A stretch of 64,000 nucleotides of DNA, taken from Lysobacter sp. MMG2 (GTDB taxonomy: Bacteria > Pseudomonadota > Gammaproteobacteria > Xanthomonadales > Xanthomonadaceae). The position numbers and the translations under genes are program-made. The notes beneath the pieces were generated by a model. The model had not been told where the DNA came from, searched no databases, and saw only the letters and a list, made by a program, of their open reading frames with translations. Every line of letters begins with the position of its first letter. The stretch's first letter is position 1. Location of the stretch: NCBI RefSeq assembly GCF_016735495.2, contig NZ_JAERQY020000001.1, forward strand, positions 1,178,001 through 1,242,000, in the 5' to 3' direction. This document shows, piece by piece, positions 8,873 through 20,513 of the stretch.

Positions 8873-10323
8873 TTCTTCTCTCCGTTGGAACCGTCGAAGC
8901 CGTTCGCGGCGATCTGCTGCGCGGCGTAGCCGATGTCGCCCGCGCCCATCATCAGCAGCAGGTCGCCATCGTTGAGGACATCGGGAAGCACCGACGACAG
9001 ATCGCCGGCGCCGCTCACCACGACCGGATCGATGCGGCCGCGCGCGCGGATCGCGCGTGCCAGCGACTTCGCATCGGCACCGGCGATCGGCGCTTCGCCG
9101 GCCGGATACACCTCGGTCAGCACGAGCACGTCCACGCTCGACAGCACGGCGGCGAATTCGTCGAACAGATCGCGCGTGCGGCTGTAGCGGTGCGGCTGGA
9201 ACGCGACGACCAGGCGCTTGTCCGGCCAGCCCCCGCGCGCGGCGGCGAACACCGCCTCCAGCTCCTTGGGATGATGACCGTAGTCGTCGACCAGCTGCAC
9301 CGTCGCGCCCTTCGACGTGGACGGAGTTCCGAGCAGGTTGAAGCGGCGGCCGACGCCGGCGAAGTTCTGCAACGCGCGCGCGATCGCATCGGCGGCGACG
9401 CCGAGCTGCCACGCGACGGAAGCGGCCGCCAGCGCGTTCTGCACGTTGTGGCGGCCCGGCAGCGCGAGCGTGATCGGCGTGCGCGTCGCATCGGGCAGGC
9501 ACAGCGTGAAGCGCATGTTCGGGCCGTGCTGCTGCACGTCCTCGGCGCGCACGTCGGCATCAATGCTGAAGCCGTAGGTCATCACGTGGCGCGGCGTCTT
9601 CGCCGCCAGCGCCGCGACTTCCGCGTCATCGATGCACAGCACGGCCAGGCCGTAGAACGGCAGGCGGTGCATGAATTCCTCGAACGCCGCCTGCACGCGG
9701 GCGAAGTCGCCGCCGTAGTTTTCCAGGTGATCGGCGTCGATGTTGGTGACGATGGCGATCTGCGGGTTCAGGCGCAGGAAGCTGCCGTCGCTTTCGTCGG
9801 CCTCCGCCACCAGCCATTCGCCCTTGCCCAGGCGCGCGTTCGCGCCTGCGGCGAGCAGCTGCCCGCCGATCACGAACGTCGGGTCGATGCCGCCTTCGGC
9901 GAGCACGCTCGCGGCCAGCGACGTCGTCGTGGTCTTGCCGTGCGTGCCGGCCACCGCGATGCCGCGCTTGAAGCGCATCAGCTCGGCCAGCATTTCCGCA
10001 CGCGGCACGACCGGGATGCGCTGCGCGTGCGCTTCCATCAGCTCGGGGTTGTCGGCCTTGATCGCGCTCGACACGACCACGCAATCCGTGCCCAGTACGT
10101 TCGCCGCAGCGTGACCCTTGTTGACGGTCACGCCGAGCTTGGCCAGACGGCGCGTCACCGCGTTATCGGCGTTGTCCGAGCCGGACACCTGATAGCCCAG
10201 CGTGCACATCACCTCGGCCAGGCCGCTCATGCCGACGCCGCCGATGCCGACGAAGTGCACGCGCGGGAACGCCTTGGCGAGGTCGCCGGTGTGCTGCAGG
10301 CGGCGACGCAGGGCCGTACTCAT
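8869..10323 (-). CDS. murC: UDP-N-acetylmuramate--L-alanine ligase
   Basis: MurC adds L-Ala to UDP-MurNAc, the first peptide-forming step of peptidoglycan synthesis. It has 484 residues: the nucleotide-sugar binding domain starts [17 protein letters not shown] (22-38), the ATP loop GTHGKTTT is at 126-133, and the central motif [10 protein letters not shown] and DDYGHHPKE of the C-terminal domain follow. The ATG overlaps the murG stop (ATGA). Downstream ddl overlaps its stop. No oddities seen. Confidence 0.97.
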   Translation of the reverse strand: MSTALRRRLQHTGDLAKAFPRVHFVGIGGVGMSGLAEVMCTLGYQVSGSDNADNAVTRRLAKLGVTVNKGHAAANVLGTDCVVVSSAIKADNPELMEAHAQRIPVVPRAEMLAELMRFKRGIAVAGTHGKTTTTSLAASVLAEGGIDPTFVIGGQLLAAGANARLGKGEWLVAEADESDGSFLRLNPQIAIVTNIDADHLENYGGDFARVQAAFEEFMHRLPFYGLAVLCIDDAEVAALAAKTPRHVMTYGFSIDADVRAEDVQQHGPNMRFTLCLPDATRTPITLALPGRHNVQNALAAASVAWQLGVAADAIARALQNFAGVGRRFNLLGTPSTSKGATVQLVDDYGHHPKELEAVFAAARGGWPDKRLVVAFQPHRYSRTRDLFDEFAAVLSSVDVLVLTEVYPAGEAPIAGADAKSLARAIRARGRIDPVVVSGAGDLSSVLPDVLNDGDLLLMMGAGDIGYAAQQIAANGFDGSNGEKK

Positions 10324-11414
10324 TCGACTTGCTCCAGAACCAGTTGGGCGACGCGGTCGGCCGCGTCGGGCTTGGCGATCGCGCGTGCGGCCTGCGCCAT
10401 CTGCAGCAGGGCGCCGCGTTCGCCGAGGATTTCGAGGGTGGCCGACAGACGCTGGCCGAGATCGCCCGCCGTGCCCTGCGGCAGCAACTGCGCGGCACCG
10501 CGATCGACGAGGTATTGCGCGTTCTTGGTCTGGTGGTCGTCCACCGCCTGTGGGAACGGCACCAGCACGCTGCCCACGCCGACGGCGCACAGCTCCGCGA
10601 GCGTCAACGCGCCGGCGCGGCAGACGACGACATCGGCCCAGGCGTACGCCGAGGCCATGTCGGCGATAAAGGGTTCGACCGAAGCCTGCACGCCCGCCTG
10701 CGCGTAAGCGCGCTCGGCTTCCTCGCGCAGCTTCTCGCCACTCTGGTGCCGCACTTCGCACTGCACGCGGCCACGCAGTCCGGCGACGGCCTGCGGCACG
10801 GCGCTGTTGAGCGCACGCGCACCCTGGCTGCCGCCCAGCACGAGCACGCGCAGCGGGCCGCTGCGTCCGGCGAAGCGCTGTTCCGGCGGCGCCACCGCCG
10901 AGATTTCCGCACGCACCGGATTGCCGACCACTTCCTCGTTCGCGAACGTGCCGGGGAACCCCGTCAGCACATGCCGCGCGAAACGCGCGAGAACGCGGTT
11001 GGTCAGGCCCGGTGCGCGGTTCTGCTCGTGCACGATCAGTGGAATGCCGGCCAGTCGCGCCGCCAGACCACCCGGCCCCGCCGCATAACCGCCGAAGCTG
11101 ATGACCGCGCGCGGCTGTCGCTCGCGCAGTGTCTGCAGTGCGGCGCGCACCGCGCCGATCATGCGGAACGGCGTGGCCAGCAGCGTCGCGACGCCCTTGC
11201 CGCGCATGCCGCGCACGGCGATGGTGTCGATGGCGATGCCGTGCTGCGGGACCAGGCGCGTTTCCATCCCGCCTTCGGCACCGAGCCAGAGCACGGGCAC
11301 GCCGCGCTCGTTGAGTGCCCTGGCGACGGCGAGGCCCGGGAAGATGTGCCCGCCGGTGCCGCCGGCGAGGATCATCACCGGATGCAGGTCGGAGTCGGTC
11401 GCAGGCAACATCAT
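10320..11414 (-). CDS. murG: undecaprenyldiphospho-muramoylpentapeptide beta-N-acetylglucosaminyltransferase
   Basis: MurG transfers GlcNAc from UDP-GlcNAc to lipid I on the inner face of the membrane, giving lipid II. It has 364 residues with the GT28 loop [11 protein letters not shown] near 17-27, a second glycine-rich HEQN segment ([16 protein letters not shown]), [12 protein letters not shown] and the donor site [21 protein letters not shown]. Two consecutive ATG codons begin the gene; the first makes an ATGA overlap with ftsW and was chosen. Confidence 0.97.
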   Translation of the reverse strand: MMLPATDSDLHPVMILAGGTGGHIFPGLAVARALNERGVPVLWLGAEGGMETRLVPQHGIAIDTIAVRGMRGKGVATLLATPFRMIGAVRAALQTLRERQPRAVISFGGYAAGPGGLAARLAGIPLIVHEQNRAPGLTNRVLARFARHVLTGFPGTFANEEVVGNPVRAEISAVAPPEQRFAGRSGPLRVLVLGGSQGARALNSAVPQAVAGLRGRVQCEVRHQSGEKLREEAERAYAQAGVQASVEPFIADMASAYAWADVVVCRAGALTLAELCAVGVGSVLVPFPQAVDDHQTKNAQYLVDRGAAQLLPQGTAGDLGQRLSATLEILGERGALLQMAQAARAIAKPDAADRVAQLVLEQVE

Positions 11415-12736
11415 GCGATCCTCCCGAGCGTCGGTTCGACGCGCTGCTGCAGGCGGCTGGTGCCGCGCGCGGACGCGGTTGCGGCGGCCGGCTTGCGCGA
11501 CGGCAGCGGCGTCGCATTCGGTGCGGCGGTTTCGTTCGACGACGGCGTGGGCGACAGCGGCGCGTTGTCGTTGCGCACGCGGGCGACCTGGCGCTGCGCG
11601 CGGTCGAGTTCGTACGACACGCGCAGCAGCAGGCCGAGCGCGGCGCAGGTCATGATCACGCTCGAACCGCCGTAGGAAATCATCGGCAGCGTGAGGCCCT
11701 TGGTCGGCAGCAGGCCCAGGTTCACGCCGATCGAGACGAAGCTCTGCAGGCTCATCCACAGCGCGATGCCGAAGGCGCAGTAGCCAGCGAAGTGACGGCG
11801 CATCTCCACGCACTTCAGGCCGAGCCAGAACGCGCGTCCGGCCAGGGCCGCGTACAGGCCGACGACGGCGCACACGCCCAGGAAGCCGAACTCTTCCGCG
11901 ATCACGGCCATGATGAAGTCGGTGTGCGCTTCGGGCAGGTAGGACAGCTTCTGCACCGACGCGCCCAGGCCCACGCCCAGCCATTCGCCGCGACCCACTG
12001 CCATCAGGGCGTTGGTGAGCTGGTAGCCGGTCTTGAACGGGTCCTGCCACGGATCCAGGAACGAGGTCAGGCGCACGACGCGATACGGCTCCGCGATCGC
12101 GACGACCGCCAGCACCGGCAGGCCGATCAGCACCGGGCCGAACATGCGTGGCATGTTCACGCCGCCCAGCACCAGCATGCCGGCGGTGATCGCCAGCAGC
12201 AGCGAGGACGAACCGAAGTCCGGCTGCAACAGCAGCATCATCACCAGCGCCACGGCGACGCCGATCGGCTTGAGCATCGCGCCCCAGGTCGCGGTGACCT
12301 CTTCGCTGTAACGCTTGAGGTAGCTGGCCAGCCAGACGATGTAGAGCAGCTTCACCGCCTCCACCGCCTGGAAGTTGGAGAAGCCCAGGTTGAGCCAGCG
12401 CCGTGCGCCGTTCACGCTGCGGCCGATGCCCGGCACGAACACCGCGATCAGCAGTACGAAGCACACCAGCAGCAGCCACTGATTGTGCTGCTCGATGGTC
12501 TTCAGTTCGGTGCGCATCACCCACAGCGCCATCACCAGGCCGATGGCGAGGAACACCACGTGGCGCGTGAGGAAGTAGAACGGACTGACGTCGTGGCCAT
12601 CGGCGACACCGATCGAAGCCGAGCCGACCATCACCACGCCCAGGCACGCCAACGCGCACGAGATCCCAAGCAGCCACGGGTCGAAGTGGCCGCCGATCGC
12701 GTCGAGTCGTGTTGCCTGGCGCGCGGATTCGCTCAT
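11411..12736 (-). CDS. ftsW: septal peptidoglycan polymerase FtsW (SEDS family)
   Basis: FtsW is the SEDS-family glycosyltransferase that polymerises lipid II at the septum with FtsI. It has 441 residues and about ten membrane segments. SEDS signatures present include [12 protein letters not shown], the catalytic-loop stretch [21 protein letters not shown] and the [10 protein letters not shown] block. The last 70 residues form a hydrophilic Pro/Ala/Ser-rich cytoplasmic tail, longer than in E. coli. The start ATG shares its A with the mraY stop TGA, so no murD gene intervenes. Confidence 0.96.
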   Translation of the reverse strand: MSESARQATRLDAIGGHFDPWLLGISCALACLGVVMVGSASIGVADGHDVSPFYFLTRHVVFLAIGLVMALWVMRTELKTIEQHNQWLLLVCFVLLIAVFVPGIGRSVNGARRWLNLGFSNFQAVEAVKLLYIVWLASYLKRYSEEVTATWGAMLKPIGVAVALVMMLLLQPDFGSSSLLLAITAGMLVLGGVNMPRMFGPVLIGLPVLAVVAIAEPYRVVRLTSFLDPWQDPFKTGYQLTNALMAVGRGEWLGVGLGASVQKLSYLPEAHTDFIMAVIAEEFGFLGVCAVVGLYAALAGRAFWLGLKCVEMRRHFAGYCAFGIALWMSLQSFVSIGVNLGLLPTKGLTLPMISYGGSSVIMTCAALGLLLRVSYELDRAQRQVARVRNDNAPLSPTPSSNETAAPNATPLPSRKPAAATASARGTSRLQQRVEPTLGRIA

Positions 12737-13821
12737 CAACGTACCTTCAGCGTGGCCAGGCCGACGAGGACGAGCACCACCGAGATGATCCAGAAGCGCA
12801 CGATCACGCGCGGCTCCGGCCAGCCCTTGAGCTCGAAGTGGTGGTGGATCGGCGCCATGCGGAACACGCGCTTGCCGGTGAGCTTGAACGAAGCCACCTG
12901 GATCATCACCGAGAGCGTCTCGATCACGAAGATGCCGCCCATGATCACCAGCACCAGTTCCTGGCGCACGATCACCGCGATGGTGCCCAGCACGGCGCCC
13001 AGCGCGAGCGCGCCGATGTCGCCCATGAACACCATCGCCGGGTAGGTGTTGAACCACAGGAACCCGAGTCCCGCGCCGGCGATCGCCGCGCAGATGATCA
13101 CCAGTTCACCCGCGCCGGGCACGGCGGGAATCTGCAGGTACTTGGAGAACTCTGCATGGCCCGAGGCGTAGGCGAAGATACCCAGCGCGCAGGCGACCAG
13201 CACGGTCGGCATGATCGCCAGACCGTCGAGGCCGTCGGTGAGGTTCACCGCATTGGAGAAGCCGACGATCCACAGGTAGGCGATGGTGACGAAACCGATG
13301 CCCGCCAGCGGCAGCGCGATCGACTTGAAGAACGGCACGTAGAAGGTCGTCGCCGCCGGCACGTCGGCGAAGAACCACAGGTACAGGCCGGCGCCGAGGC
13401 CGAAGATCGACTGCAGCAGGTACTTCCAGCGCGACTTCAGGCCGTTGGGATCGCGGCGGACGATCTTGATCCAGTCGTCGTACCAGCCGATCGCGCCGAA
13501 GGCGAGCATTACCAGCAGCACGATCCAAACGTACTTGTTGCGCAGGTCGCCCCACAGCAGGACCGAAGCCATCACCGTGAGCAGGATCAGCGCGCCGCCC
13601 ATGGTCGGCGTGCCGGCCTTGGAGAAGTGCGACTGCGGGCCGTCCTTGCGGATCGGCTGGCCGCCCTTGAGCTGGCCGAGCTTGCGGATCACCGCCGGCC
13701 CCCACCACAGCGACAGCGCAAGCGCGGTGAGCGCGCTGAGGATGCCGCGGAAGGTGAGATACCCGAACAGACCGAACAGGCTCTGCAGTTGTTCAAGCCA
13801 ACGCGTGAGTTCAAGCAGCAT
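12736..13821 (-). CDS. mraY: phospho-N-acetylmuramoyl-pentapeptide transferase
   Basis: MraY moves phospho-MurNAc-pentapeptide onto undecaprenyl phosphate, making lipid I in the inner membrane. It has 361 residues with ten predicted helices. Hallmarks are GTPTMGG, the aspartate pair in GWYDDWIK, the [10 protein letters not shown] metal site, [16 protein letters not shown] and the [11 protein letters not shown] loop near the C-terminus. It overlaps murF by 11 nt upstream and ftsW by 1 nt downstream. Confidence 0.97.
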   Translation of the reverse strand: MLLELTRWLEQLQSLFGLFGYLTFRGILSALTALALSLWWGPAVIRKLGQLKGGQPIRKDGPQSHFSKAGTPTMGGALILLTVMASVLLWGDLRNKYVWIVLLVMLAFGAIGWYDDWIKIVRRDPNGLKSRWKYLLQSIFGLGAGLYLWFFADVPAATTFYVPFFKSIALPLAGIGFVTIAYLWIVGFSNAVNLTDGLDGLAIMPTVLVACALGIFAYASGHAEFSKYLQIPAVPGAGELVIICAAIAGAGLGFLWFNTYPAMVFMGDIGALALGAVLGTIAVIVRQELVLVIMGGIFVIETLSVMIQVASFKLTGKRVFRMAPIHHHFELKGWPEPRVIVRFWIISVVLVLVGLATLKVR

Positions 13822-15199
13822 GGGGTTCCCCTTCTTGCGGGCCCACGAGCGCGGCCACGATCCTGTCCATCGCGCTTCCGCGCGAACCCTTGACCAGCAC
13901 GCGCACGCCGTCGTGCAGCTCGTTGCCGAGCGCCTGCGCCAGCGCGGTGTGCGTTTCGAAATGCCTGGCGCCCTCGCCGAACGCGGCCGATGCGGCGGCG
14001 CTGTACGGCCCGAGCGTGTAGAGACGGCGGATGCCGGCGCCCTTGGCGCGGCGACCTGCCTCGGCGTGCATCGCTTCGGCGTCGGCGCCGAGTTCGCGCA
14101 TGTCGCCCAGCACCAGCCACGACTCACCGCCGCCTGCGGCGAGCGTGTCGATGGCCGCGGCGAGCGAGCCGGGATTGGCGTTGTAGCTGTCGTCGATGAT
14201 CACCGCGCCGTTTTCGAGGCGGTGCGAGATCAGCCGGCCGGCGACCGGACGCGCGGCGTTGAGCCCTTCGGCCACCGCCTCCAGCGAAGCGCCTGCGCTC
14301 AGCGCCAGACCTGCCGCCGCGAGCGCGTTGCTTACGTTGTGGCGGCCCGGCAGTGCGAGCGCGATCGCCGCTTCGCCCTGCGGCGTCACGAGCACGAAGC
14401 GCGAGCCGTCGGCCAGCGCTTCGATGTTGCGCGCGGTGATGTCGGCGCTCGCTTCCAGCCCGAAACGCAGCAGGCGCCGGCCGTGCGCGCGCTCGGCGAA
14501 GTACGGCGCGAATGCGTCGTCGGCGTTGATGACGGCGACGCCGTCCGCCGGCAGCGCGTCGTAGATCGCCGCCTTGGTGTCGGCCACGCCGAGCAGGCTG
14601 CCCATGCGTTCCAGGTGGCCGGGCGCGATGTTGTTGACGATCGACACGTCCGGACGCGCGATGTCGGTGAGGTACGCGATGTCGCCCGGCTTGCCGGCGC
14701 CCATCTCGTAGATCGCGAATTGCACGCCTTCGGGTGCGTCGATGACCGCCAGCGGCAGGCCGATCTCGTTGTTGCGATTGCCCGGCGTGGCGTAGGTGAC
14801 GCCGACGCGCTGCAGGATCGACAGCGTCAGCGCCTTCACGCTGGTCTTGCCGTTGCTGCCGGTGATCGCCACGACCTTCTGCGCGTTACCTTCCGAAAGC
14901 CGTTCGCGATGCACGGCGGCGGCAAAGTCGGCCAGCGCCCGCTCGGTGTCGGCGACGACGATCTGCGCGACGGGCGCATCCACGTCGCGCGATACCAGCG
15001 CCGCGGCGACACCGGCCTGCGCGGCCTTGGCGACGTGGTCGTGGCCGTCGAAGCGCTCGCCCTTGAGTGCGACGAACAGCGCTGCGCCCTGCTTCGGCAG
15101 CGCGCGGGTGTCGGTGGCGATGGCGTCGACCACGCGGTCCTCACCGACCAGGCGGCCGCGGGTCATGCGCGCGATCTCGGACAGGCGACGCGGCTTCAC
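13811..15199 (-). CDS. murF: UDP-MurNAc-tripeptide--D-alanyl-D-alanine ligase
   Basis: MurF joins D-Ala-D-Ala to UDP-MurNAc-tripeptide, completing the pentapeptide. It has 462 residues from a GTG start that overlaps the murE stop (GTGA). It shows the ATP loop GSNGKTSVK, the central-domain signature [12 protein letters not shown] and the C-terminal domain [15 protein letters not shown]. The paired ligase Ddl lies further down the same operon. Confidence 0.97.
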   Translation of the reverse strand: MKPRRLSEIARMTRGRLVGEDRVVDAIATDTRALPKQGAALFVALKGERFDGHDHVAKAAQAGVAAALVSRDVDAPVAQIVVADTERALADFAAAVHRERLSEGNAQKVVAITGSNGKTSVKALTLSILQRVGVTYATPGNRNNEIGLPLAVIDAPEGVQFAIYEMGAGKPGDIAYLTDIARPDVSIVNNIAPGHLERMGSLLGVADTKAAIYDALPADGVAVINADDAFAPYFAERAHGRRLLRFGLEASADITARNIEALADGSRFVLVTPQGEAAIALALPGRHNVSNALAAAGLALSAGASLEAVAEGLNAARPVAGRLISHRLENGAVIIDDSYNANPGSLAAAIDTLAAGGGESWLVLGDMRELGADAEAMHAEAGRRAKGAGIRRLYTLGPYSAAASAAFGEGARHFETHTALAQALGNELHDGVRVLVKGSRGSAMDRIVAALVGPQEGEPHAA

Positions 15200-16668
15200 T
15201 GGCGTGCCTCCAGCGCCGCGCGGGCGACCTGCGTGTCGTCGAAGGGATGCTGCACGCCCTGGATGTCCTGGTACGGCTCGTGGCCCTTGCCGGCCACCAG
15301 CACGATGTCGTCGGCGCCGGCCATGCCCACCGCGTGCGCGATGGCGGCAGCGCGGTCGCGCTGCACGGTCACGCGCTGCGGATGCGCGAAGCCGGCCATG
15401 ATGTCGGCGACGATGGCATCGCCGTCCTCGAAGCGCGGGTTGTCGTCGGTGACGATCACCACGTCGGCATGCTGCTCGGCAATGGCGGCCATCTGCGGAC
15501 GCTTGCCGCGATCACGGTCGCCGCCGCAGCCGAACACGCAGATCAGCCGGGCCTGCACATGGCCTCGCAGCGAAGACAGCGCCTGTTCCAGCGCGTCGGG
15601 CGTGTGCGCGTAGTCGATCACCACCAGCGGTGCGACGCCGTCGCCGCCGAGGCGGTTCATGCGTCCGTGGATCGGCCGCAGCAAGGACAGCGTGTCGGCG
15701 ACCTGCGCCGGCGCATCGCCGAGCGCCAGCAGCACGCCCGCGACCGCCAGCAGGTTGTCGACGTTGAAGCGGCCCAGCAGCGGCGACTGCACCGCATGCG
15801 TTTCGCCGTCGACGACTAGGTCGAAGCCGATGCCGGCGTTGTCGAAGCGCAGGTTGTGCGCGCGCAGCGTCGCCGCCGCGTCGTCGCGCGAGCTCACGCC
15901 GATCGCGCGCACGCCGGCCGGCAGCGTGCCGATCAGCTCGCGCCCGAATGCGTCGTCGAGGTTGATCACCGCGGCCTTCAACCCCGGCCACGCGAACAGG
16001 CGCGCCTTGGCGGCGCCGTAGGTCGCCATGTCGCCGTGGTAATCGAGGTGATCGCGCGTGAGGTTGGTGAACACCGCCACGTCGAAATGCACGCCGTCCA
16101 CGCGGCCCTGGTCGAGCGCGTGCGAGCTGGCTTCCATCGCGATGGCCTGCGCGCCGTCGTCGTGCATCTGCGCGAGCAGCTCATGCGTCTGCAGCACCAG
16201 CGGCGTGGTGAAGCCGGTCGGAACGACCTGGCCATACAGGCCGGCGCCGAGCGTGCCCACGCTGCCGCTGACGATGCCGCGCACGTTCCATGCCTGCGTG
16301 AGCAGCTGCACGGTGGAGGTCTTGCCGTTGGTGCCGGTCACGCCGACCACGGTCATCGCCTCGGTGGCGCGGCCGTGGAAGCGGTCGCCCATCTCGCCCA
16401 GGCGCTCACGCAGCCCGGGCACGGCGATGGCGTCGTGCGGCGCGGGCAGGTCGTCCGGCGCAGGCGGCTCGAACAGGATCGCGGCGGCACCGGCCGCGCG
16501 CGCCTGCTCGACGAAGCGCAGGCCGTGCGCGCCGAAGCCGGCGATCGCGACGAATGCGTTGCCCGGTCGCACCGCACGGCTGTCGAGCACGAGCCCGGTG
16601 ATGACCAGCTCCGGCGGAATGCCGTCCACGTCGGGCAACAGTTCGGCCAGCGGCATGAGGCGGCTCAT
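15196..16668 (-). CDS. murE: UDP-MurNAc-L-Ala-Glu--meso-diaminopimelate ligase
   Basis: MurE adds the third peptide residue in the cytosol. It has 490 residues with the ATP loop GTNGKT at 112-117, and [10 protein letters not shown] in the central domain. The DDNPR motif in the C-terminal domain, which selects meso-diaminopimelate over lysine, predicts DAP-type peptidoglycan, as expected for a Gram-negative. The ATG overlaps the ftsI stop (ATGA). Confidence 0.97.
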   Translation of the reverse strand: MSRLMPLAELLPDVDGIPPELVITGLVLDSRAVRPGNAFVAIAGFGAHGLRFVEQARAAGAAAILFEPPAPDDLPAPHDAIAVPGLRERLGEMGDRFHGRATEAMTVVGVTGTNGKTSTVQLLTQAWNVRGIVSGSVGTLGAGLYGQVVPTGFTTPLVLQTHELLAQMHDDGAQAIAMEASSHALDQGRVDGVHFDVAVFTNLTRDHLDYHGDMATYGAAKARLFAWPGLKAAVINLDDAFGRELIGTLPAGVRAIGVSSRDDAAATLRAHNLRFDNAGIGFDLVVDGETHAVQSPLLGRFNVDNLLAVAGVLLALGDAPAQVADTLSLLRPIHGRMNRLGGDGVAPLVVIDYAHTPDALEQALSSLRGHVQARLICVFGCGGDRDRGKRPQMAAIAEQHADVVIVTDDNPRFEDGDAIVADIMAGFAHPQRVTVQRDRAAAIAHAVGMAGADDIVLVAGKGHEPYQDIQGVQHPFDDTQVARAALEARQ

Positions 16669-18605
16669 CGCGCACCTCCCGGCTGGCTCACCATGCCGGT
16701 GGGCAACGGCAGTGCGGCGGCGGAGGCATGGACCGGTGCGGGCAGCACGGCGCCGGTCGGCTTGCCGCCGTTGGCCTTGGCGCGCTTGGCCTCGGCTTCG
16801 GCCTGCGCGGCCATCCAGGTGTCGATGTCGTCCGGGGCGACGTCCATCAGACGCAGCGCGCCTTCCATGACGCTCTTGAAGACCGGGCCCGACACGAAGC
16901 CGCCGAAGTAACCCTTCGCCGGATCCGGATCGTTGACCACCACCACCATCGAGAAGCGCGGATTGTTCACCGGCACCACGCCGGCGAAGAACGACACGTA
17001 GCGGCGCGAGTAGCCGCCGAATTCGTTGAACTTACGCGCCGTGCCGGTCTTGCCGGCGACGTGGTAGCCCAGGATCGCCGCCTGCGTGGCGGTGCCGCCC
17101 GGCTCGGTCACGGTCTGCATCATGCGCATGATCTGGCCGGAGATGGCCGGATCGAGCACCTGCACCGGCTCGTGCCGTTCGCCCTTCACGAAGGTCGGCG
17201 CGATCAGCTTGCCGCCGTTGCCCAGCGCCGCATACGCCTGCGCGATTTGCAGCGGTGTCGCCGACAGGCCGTAGCCGTAGGACATCGTCTGCTTGGTCGT
17301 GCCGCTCCAGCGCGACGGCGGCGCGAGCACGCCCGAGGACTCGCCCGGGAAGCCGCTGTTGGTCTTGCGACCGTAGCCGAAGCGCTTGAGGAACTCGTAG
17401 TACTCCTGGTTCGGCAGCTTGGCGACGATCTTCGACACGCCGACGTTGGAGCTCTTGGTGATCACGCCCGTCGTGTCGAGCACGCCGTAGTTGTGGTGGT
17501 CGGTCGTGCGGAACCGGCCGTTCGGCATCCAGCCCGGGTTGGTGTCGAAGCGCGTGTGCGGGGTGATCACCCCCGCTTCCAGCGCAGCGGCCACGGTGAG
17601 CGGCTTCATCGTCGAACCCGGCTCGATCACGTCGGTCACCGCGCGATTGCGGTGCGTGTCGGGATTGCCGACGGAGAGCGCATTGGGGTTGTAGGTCGGC
17701 AGGTTCGCCATGGCCAGTACTTCGCCGGTGGCGATGTCGAGCACGACGGCCGAACCGCTGCTGGCGCCAGTGCGCTCCAGCGCGCCGCGCAGTTCGCGCG
17801 TGGCGAGGAACTGGATGCGGCGGTCGATGGTGAGGGTGAGGTCGCGGCCGGGTTCGGCGGCCTTCACCAGGTCCACGCTCTCGACGATGCGGCCGGCGCC
17901 GTCGCGGATCACGCGCTTGGCGCCGGGCTTGCCGCGCAGCCAGTCGTCGAACGCGAGCTCAAGGCCTTCCTGTCCCAGGTCGTCGATGTTGGTGAAGCCC
18001 AGGATGTGCGCCATCGCTTCGCCCTGCGGGTAGAAGCGGCGGAACTCGCGCTGCGAGAACACGCCCGGCACCTTGTAGGCAAGGATGCGCTTGGCCTCGT
18101 CGGGATTGATGCGGCGCTTGAGGTAAACGAATTCCTTGCTCGAGCGCTGGCTGAGCTTGCGTGTCAGCGCATCGGGCGACACGCCCAGCGCCTTCGCCAG
18201 CTGCGGGATGCGAGTGGGATTCTTCAGCAGTTCCTGCGGGTTGGCCCAGATCGACTCGACCGGCGTGGACACGGCGAGCGGCTCGCCGTTGCGGTCGGTG
18301 ATCATGCCGCGCGAGGTCGGGATCGGAATCTCGCGCAGCGAGCGTGCATCGCCCTGCTGGCGATAGAAATCGTTGCTGATGACCTGCAGGTCCAGCGCGC
18401 GGCCGACCAGCGCGATCGAGCACAGCCCCAGCGCGCCGCCCACCAGGATAAGCCGGTTGCGCAGGTTGAACGAGGCGCGCACACGGTTCTTGCCGCCGTT
18501 GCGATCGCGATCGCCGGCGAACTTCTCACGCAATGCGAGCACGGCATCGAGCGGCCCGCTGCGTCCGGACTTGTTGCCACGCGAATGCTTCGAAGGGCCG
18601 TTCAT
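16665..18605 (-). CDS. ftsI: septal transpeptidase FtsI (PBP3)
   Basis: FtsI is the class B penicillin-binding protein that crosslinks septal peptidoglycan with FtsW. It has 646 residues: a basic cytoplasmic start, one membrane segment at about 49-69, a pedestal domain, and a transpeptidase domain with the SxxK serine motif STMK (331-334), SSN (385-387) and KTG (519-521). The C-terminus carries an Ala/Pro-rich tail of about 40 residues beyond the usual fold. The start overlaps the ftsL stop (ATGA). Confidence 0.97.
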   Translation of the reverse strand: MNGPSKHSRGNKSGRSGPLDAVLALREKFAGDRDRNGGKNRVRASFNLRNRLILVGGALGLCSIALVGRALDLQVISNDFYRQQGDARSLREIPIPTSRGMITDRNGEPLAVSTPVESIWANPQELLKNPTRIPQLAKALGVSPDALTRKLSQRSSKEFVYLKRRINPDEAKRILAYKVPGVFSQREFRRFYPQGEAMAHILGFTNIDDLGQEGLELAFDDWLRGKPGAKRVIRDGAGRIVESVDLVKAAEPGRDLTLTIDRRIQFLATRELRGALERTGASSGSAVVLDIATGEVLAMANLPTYNPNALSVGNPDTHRNRAVTDVIEPGSTMKPLTVAAALEAGVITPHTRFDTNPGWMPNGRFRTTDHHNYGVLDTTGVITKSSNVGVSKIVAKLPNQEYYEFLKRFGYGRKTNSGFPGESSGVLAPPSRWSGTTKQTMSYGYGLSATPLQIAQAYAALGNGGKLIAPTFVKGERHEPVQVLDPAISGQIMRMMQTVTEPGGTATQAAILGYHVAGKTGTARKFNEFGGYSRRYVSFFAGVVPVNNPRFSMVVVVNDPDPAKGYFGGFVSGPVFKSVMEGALRLMDVAPDDIDTWMAAQAEAEAKRAKANGGKPTGAVLPAPVHASAAALPLPTGMVSQPGGAR

Positions 18606-18871
18606 GGACGGATCACCACGGTTTCGGCGCCTTCGGGGAACTTCATGCCCAGGCGGTCGCGCGCGACCTGGTCGATGCGGTTGCTCTCCGCCCAGGTGGC
18701 CTGTTCGAGCTGGAGGCGGCCGAACTCGATGTTGAGTTCGTCGCGCGAACGCTCCAGACGGCTGAGCTGCACGAACAGCTGCCGGTGCTCATGGCGCGCC
18801 TGCACGACGGCCAGCGCCGAAACGACGTTGGCCACCACCAGCACGCTCAGCAGCAGGCGCACGACGCTCAC
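18602..18871 (-). CDS. ftsL: cell division protein FtsL
   Basis: FtsL is a small bitopic protein that forms a complex with FtsB and FtsQ. It has 89 residues: a membrane segment (about 4-22), then a heptad-rich helix ([22 protein letters not shown]) typical of its coiled coil, and the short GMKFPEG end found in FtsL. The GTG start overlaps the rsmH stop (GTGA). The sequence is weakly conserved in the family; position, size and topology support the call. Confidence 0.92.
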   Translation of the reverse strand: MSVVRLLLSVLVVANVVSALAVVQARHEHRQLFVQLSRLERSRDELNIEFGRLQLEQATWAESNRIDQVARDRLGMKFPEGAETVVIRP

Positions 18872-19989
18872 AGTCGCGCCTCCTCGTGCCGCTCCACAGC
18901 AGCCGGGAATCGGGTACGCGGAAGACGGAATCGCCGGAGTTCCGGCTCACCGGGCGCCATCGCTTCCCGCCGGTCTCCACGGCCCGTTGCCGGCTGTGCC
19001 GTGTCGGAGACGCCGTCCGAGGCGTTTGCGCCTTCCTCGTTCCCGATTCCCAGCTTTTCCGCCACGCGCAGTACCGCGCTGCGAGCCCGCGGATTGGCCG
19101 AGGTTTCTTCGTCGTATGCCTTCTGCGCCGAACCGATCGCGCGCAGCACCGGCGTGAACGCCACCTCTACCGGCATGCGGCGGTTGGCCGGCGGCGCCTT
19201 GCTGTGGCGCGCGATGAACTGCTTGACGATGCGGTCTTCCAGCGAATGGAAGCTGATCACCGCGAGCCGGCCGCCGGGCTTCAGGCGCGCCAATGCGGCG
19301 TCCAGGCCGGTTTCCAGGTCGACGAGTTCGCGGTTGATGAAGATGCGGATGGCCTGGAAGCTGCGCGTGGCCGGATGGATCTTCTGGTCGCCGCGCGGCA
19401 CCACGGAGGCAATGAGATCGGCCAGCTGTGCGGTGCGTAGCAGCGGCTGCGCGTCGCGACGGGCCACGATGGCGCGCGCGATCTTGCGGCTCATGCGCTC
19501 CTCGCCGTAGGTCCACAGGACGTCGGCGATCTCGCGGTCTTCGGCGCGCGCGAGCCACTGCGCCGCGCTCTCGCCGCTGTCGGGGTCCATGCGCATATCC
19601 AGCGGGCCGTCCTTGCCGAAGCTGAAACCGCGCTCGGCGACGTCCAGCTGCGGCGAAGACACGCCCAGGTCGAACAGCACGCCGTCGAGACCGGCGGCGG
19701 TTTCGTTCCACTGCGCAAGCTCGGCGAAGCTGCCACGGAAGACCGCGACGCGGGCGTCCTGCGCGAACTCGCGCATCGCCACCGCAATCGCTTCGGGGTC
19801 CTTGTCCATGAGCAGCAGACGGCCTCCGGGGCCGAGTCGTTCCAGCACGCCGCGCGCATGACCGCCACGCCCGAACGTGCCGTCCAGGTACGTTCCATTC
19901 CCGCGCACGTTCAGGCCGTCGAGCACCTGCGCGTACATCACGGGAAGGTGGCCGGAAAGCGCGCCGCGCTCCATGCCACCCACCGTCAC
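18868..19989 (-). CDS. rsmH: 16S rRNA m4C1402 methyltransferase with extended C-terminus
   Basis: RsmH (MraW) methylates N4 of C1402 in 16S rRNA with S-adenosylmethionine. It has 373 residues from GTG at 19989 (GTGA overlap with mraZ). Motifs seen are [13 protein letters not shown], the SAM-binding [12 protein letters not shown] and the C-terminal block [20 protein letters not shown] followed by [13 protein letters not shown]. Homologues usually end a few residues past that block. Here about 55 more residues follow, encoded by DNA whose ends form an imperfect inverted repeat (18903-18924 against 19032-19053). The tail is hydrophilic and looks inserted, not catalytic. Confidence 0.95.
   Translation of the reverse strand: MTVGGMERGALSGHLPVMYAQVLDGLNVRGNGTYLDGTFGRGGHARGVLERLGPGGRLLLMDKDPEAIAVAMREFAQDARVAVFRGSFAELAQWNETAAGLDGVLFDLGVSSPQLDVAERGFSFGKDGPLDMRMDPDSGESAAQWLARAEDREIADVLWTYGEERMSRKIARAIVARRDAQPLLRTAQLADLIASVVPRGDQKIHPATRSFQAIRIFINRELVDLETGLDAALARLKPGGRLAVISFHSLEDRIVKQFIARHSKAPPANRRMPVEVAFTPVLRAIGSAQKAYDEETSANPRARSAVLRVAEKLGIGNEEGANASDGVSDTAQPATGRGDRREAMAPGEPELRRFRLPRTRFPAAVERHEEARL
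18903..19053. repeat. inverted-repeat element inside the rsmH 3' end
   Basis: The arm at 18903-18924 and the reverse complement of 19032-19053 match at 19 of 22 positions, each holding a GGGAATCGGG core. The element encodes the extra RsmH tail in frame and ends 30 bp before ftsL. The core resembles the GATTCGG repeats at 34432-34520 and 55888-55953, so it may be a degenerate member of the same family. Confidence 0.55.
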
Positions 19990-20432
19990 AGCTGAAGGTC
20001 GAGCAGCTCCGCGCTCAGATCGTCGTCAGAGACCGTCTGACGGATCTGCGCGTGGTGCGCCTGCTCGCTCCACAGTTCGAACTTGTCGCCCATGCCCAGC
20101 AGCACGGCCTTCTTCTCGATGCCGACCGCGGCGCGGTGGCTGGCCGGGATGCTGATGCGCCCGTTGCCGTCGAGCTCGACGAACGCCGCCGCGCCGACGA
20201 GCTTGAGCTGCATGCTCCGGTTGACCGCCTTCGCCTTGGGCAGCGCATTGACCTGGTCGCGCAGCCGCTCCCACGCAGCCTGCGGGTACAGGTACAGCGA
20301 GCCGGACTCGAAGGGGTTGTAGGTGATGACCAGGCGACCGGCGCATTCACGCGCGACGACGTCACGGTAGACGGTGGGCACCGCCAGCCGGCCCTTGTCG
20401 TCAATCGTGATGGCGGTCTCACCCTGGAACAT
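19986..20432 (-). CDS. mraZ: transcriptional regulator MraZ
   Basis: MraZ is a DNA-binding protein that represses its own dcw promoter in E. coli. It has 148 residues and two AbrB-like swapped-hairpin repeats ([17 protein letters not shown] at about 8-24 and [17 protein letters not shown] at about 86-102). AGGTG lies six nt before the ATG. It is the first gene of the cluster. GGG boxes spaced nine to ten bases apart lie in its leader, matching known MraZ targets, so autoregulation is likely. Confidence 0.96.
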   Translation of the reverse strand: MFQGETAITIDDKGRLAVPTVYRDVVARECAGRLVITYNPFESGSLYLYPQAAWERLRDQVNALPKAKAVNRSMQLKLVGAAAFVELDGNGRISIPASHRAAVGIEKKAVLLGMGDKFELWSEQAHHAQIRQTVSDDDLSAELLDLQL

Positions 20433-20475
20433 TGAGCACCTGTTGGGGCCGCCTCTAGGCGGGCGACTTGATCCT

Positions 20476-20502
20476 GGAAAACCACAAAAAACCCGGTTTT
20501 CC
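20476..20502 (-). promoter_or_regulatory. hairpin in the mraZ leader
   Basis: A perfect 8-bp inverted repeat, GGAAAACC (20476-20483) and GGTTTTCC (20495-20502), lies in the predicted 5' leader between the promoter and the mraZ start. Its loop holds a run of six A on the plus strand (U in RNA). It partly covers two GGG boxes. A second small hairpin, CCGCCT/AGGCGG, is at 20449-20462. Possible attenuation or RNA-stability role. Confidence 0.4.
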
Positions 20503-20513
20503 CTCAGATGCCC
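20492..20513 (-). promoter_or_regulatory. candidate MraZ boxes
   Basis: On the minus strand three GGG triplets lie at 20511-20513, 20501-20503 and 20492-20494, spaced 10 and 9 bp, just downstream of the -10 hexamer; the first is preceded by T (TGGG). MraZ of E. coli binds TGGG-type direct repeats with about 10-bp period. Binding here is inferred. Confidence 0.5.

Noticed and set aside
16728-19157. 809-residue plus-strand frame across ftsI, ftsL and rsmH
   Set aside because: It crosses three well-supported minus-strand genes and has no recognisable domain.
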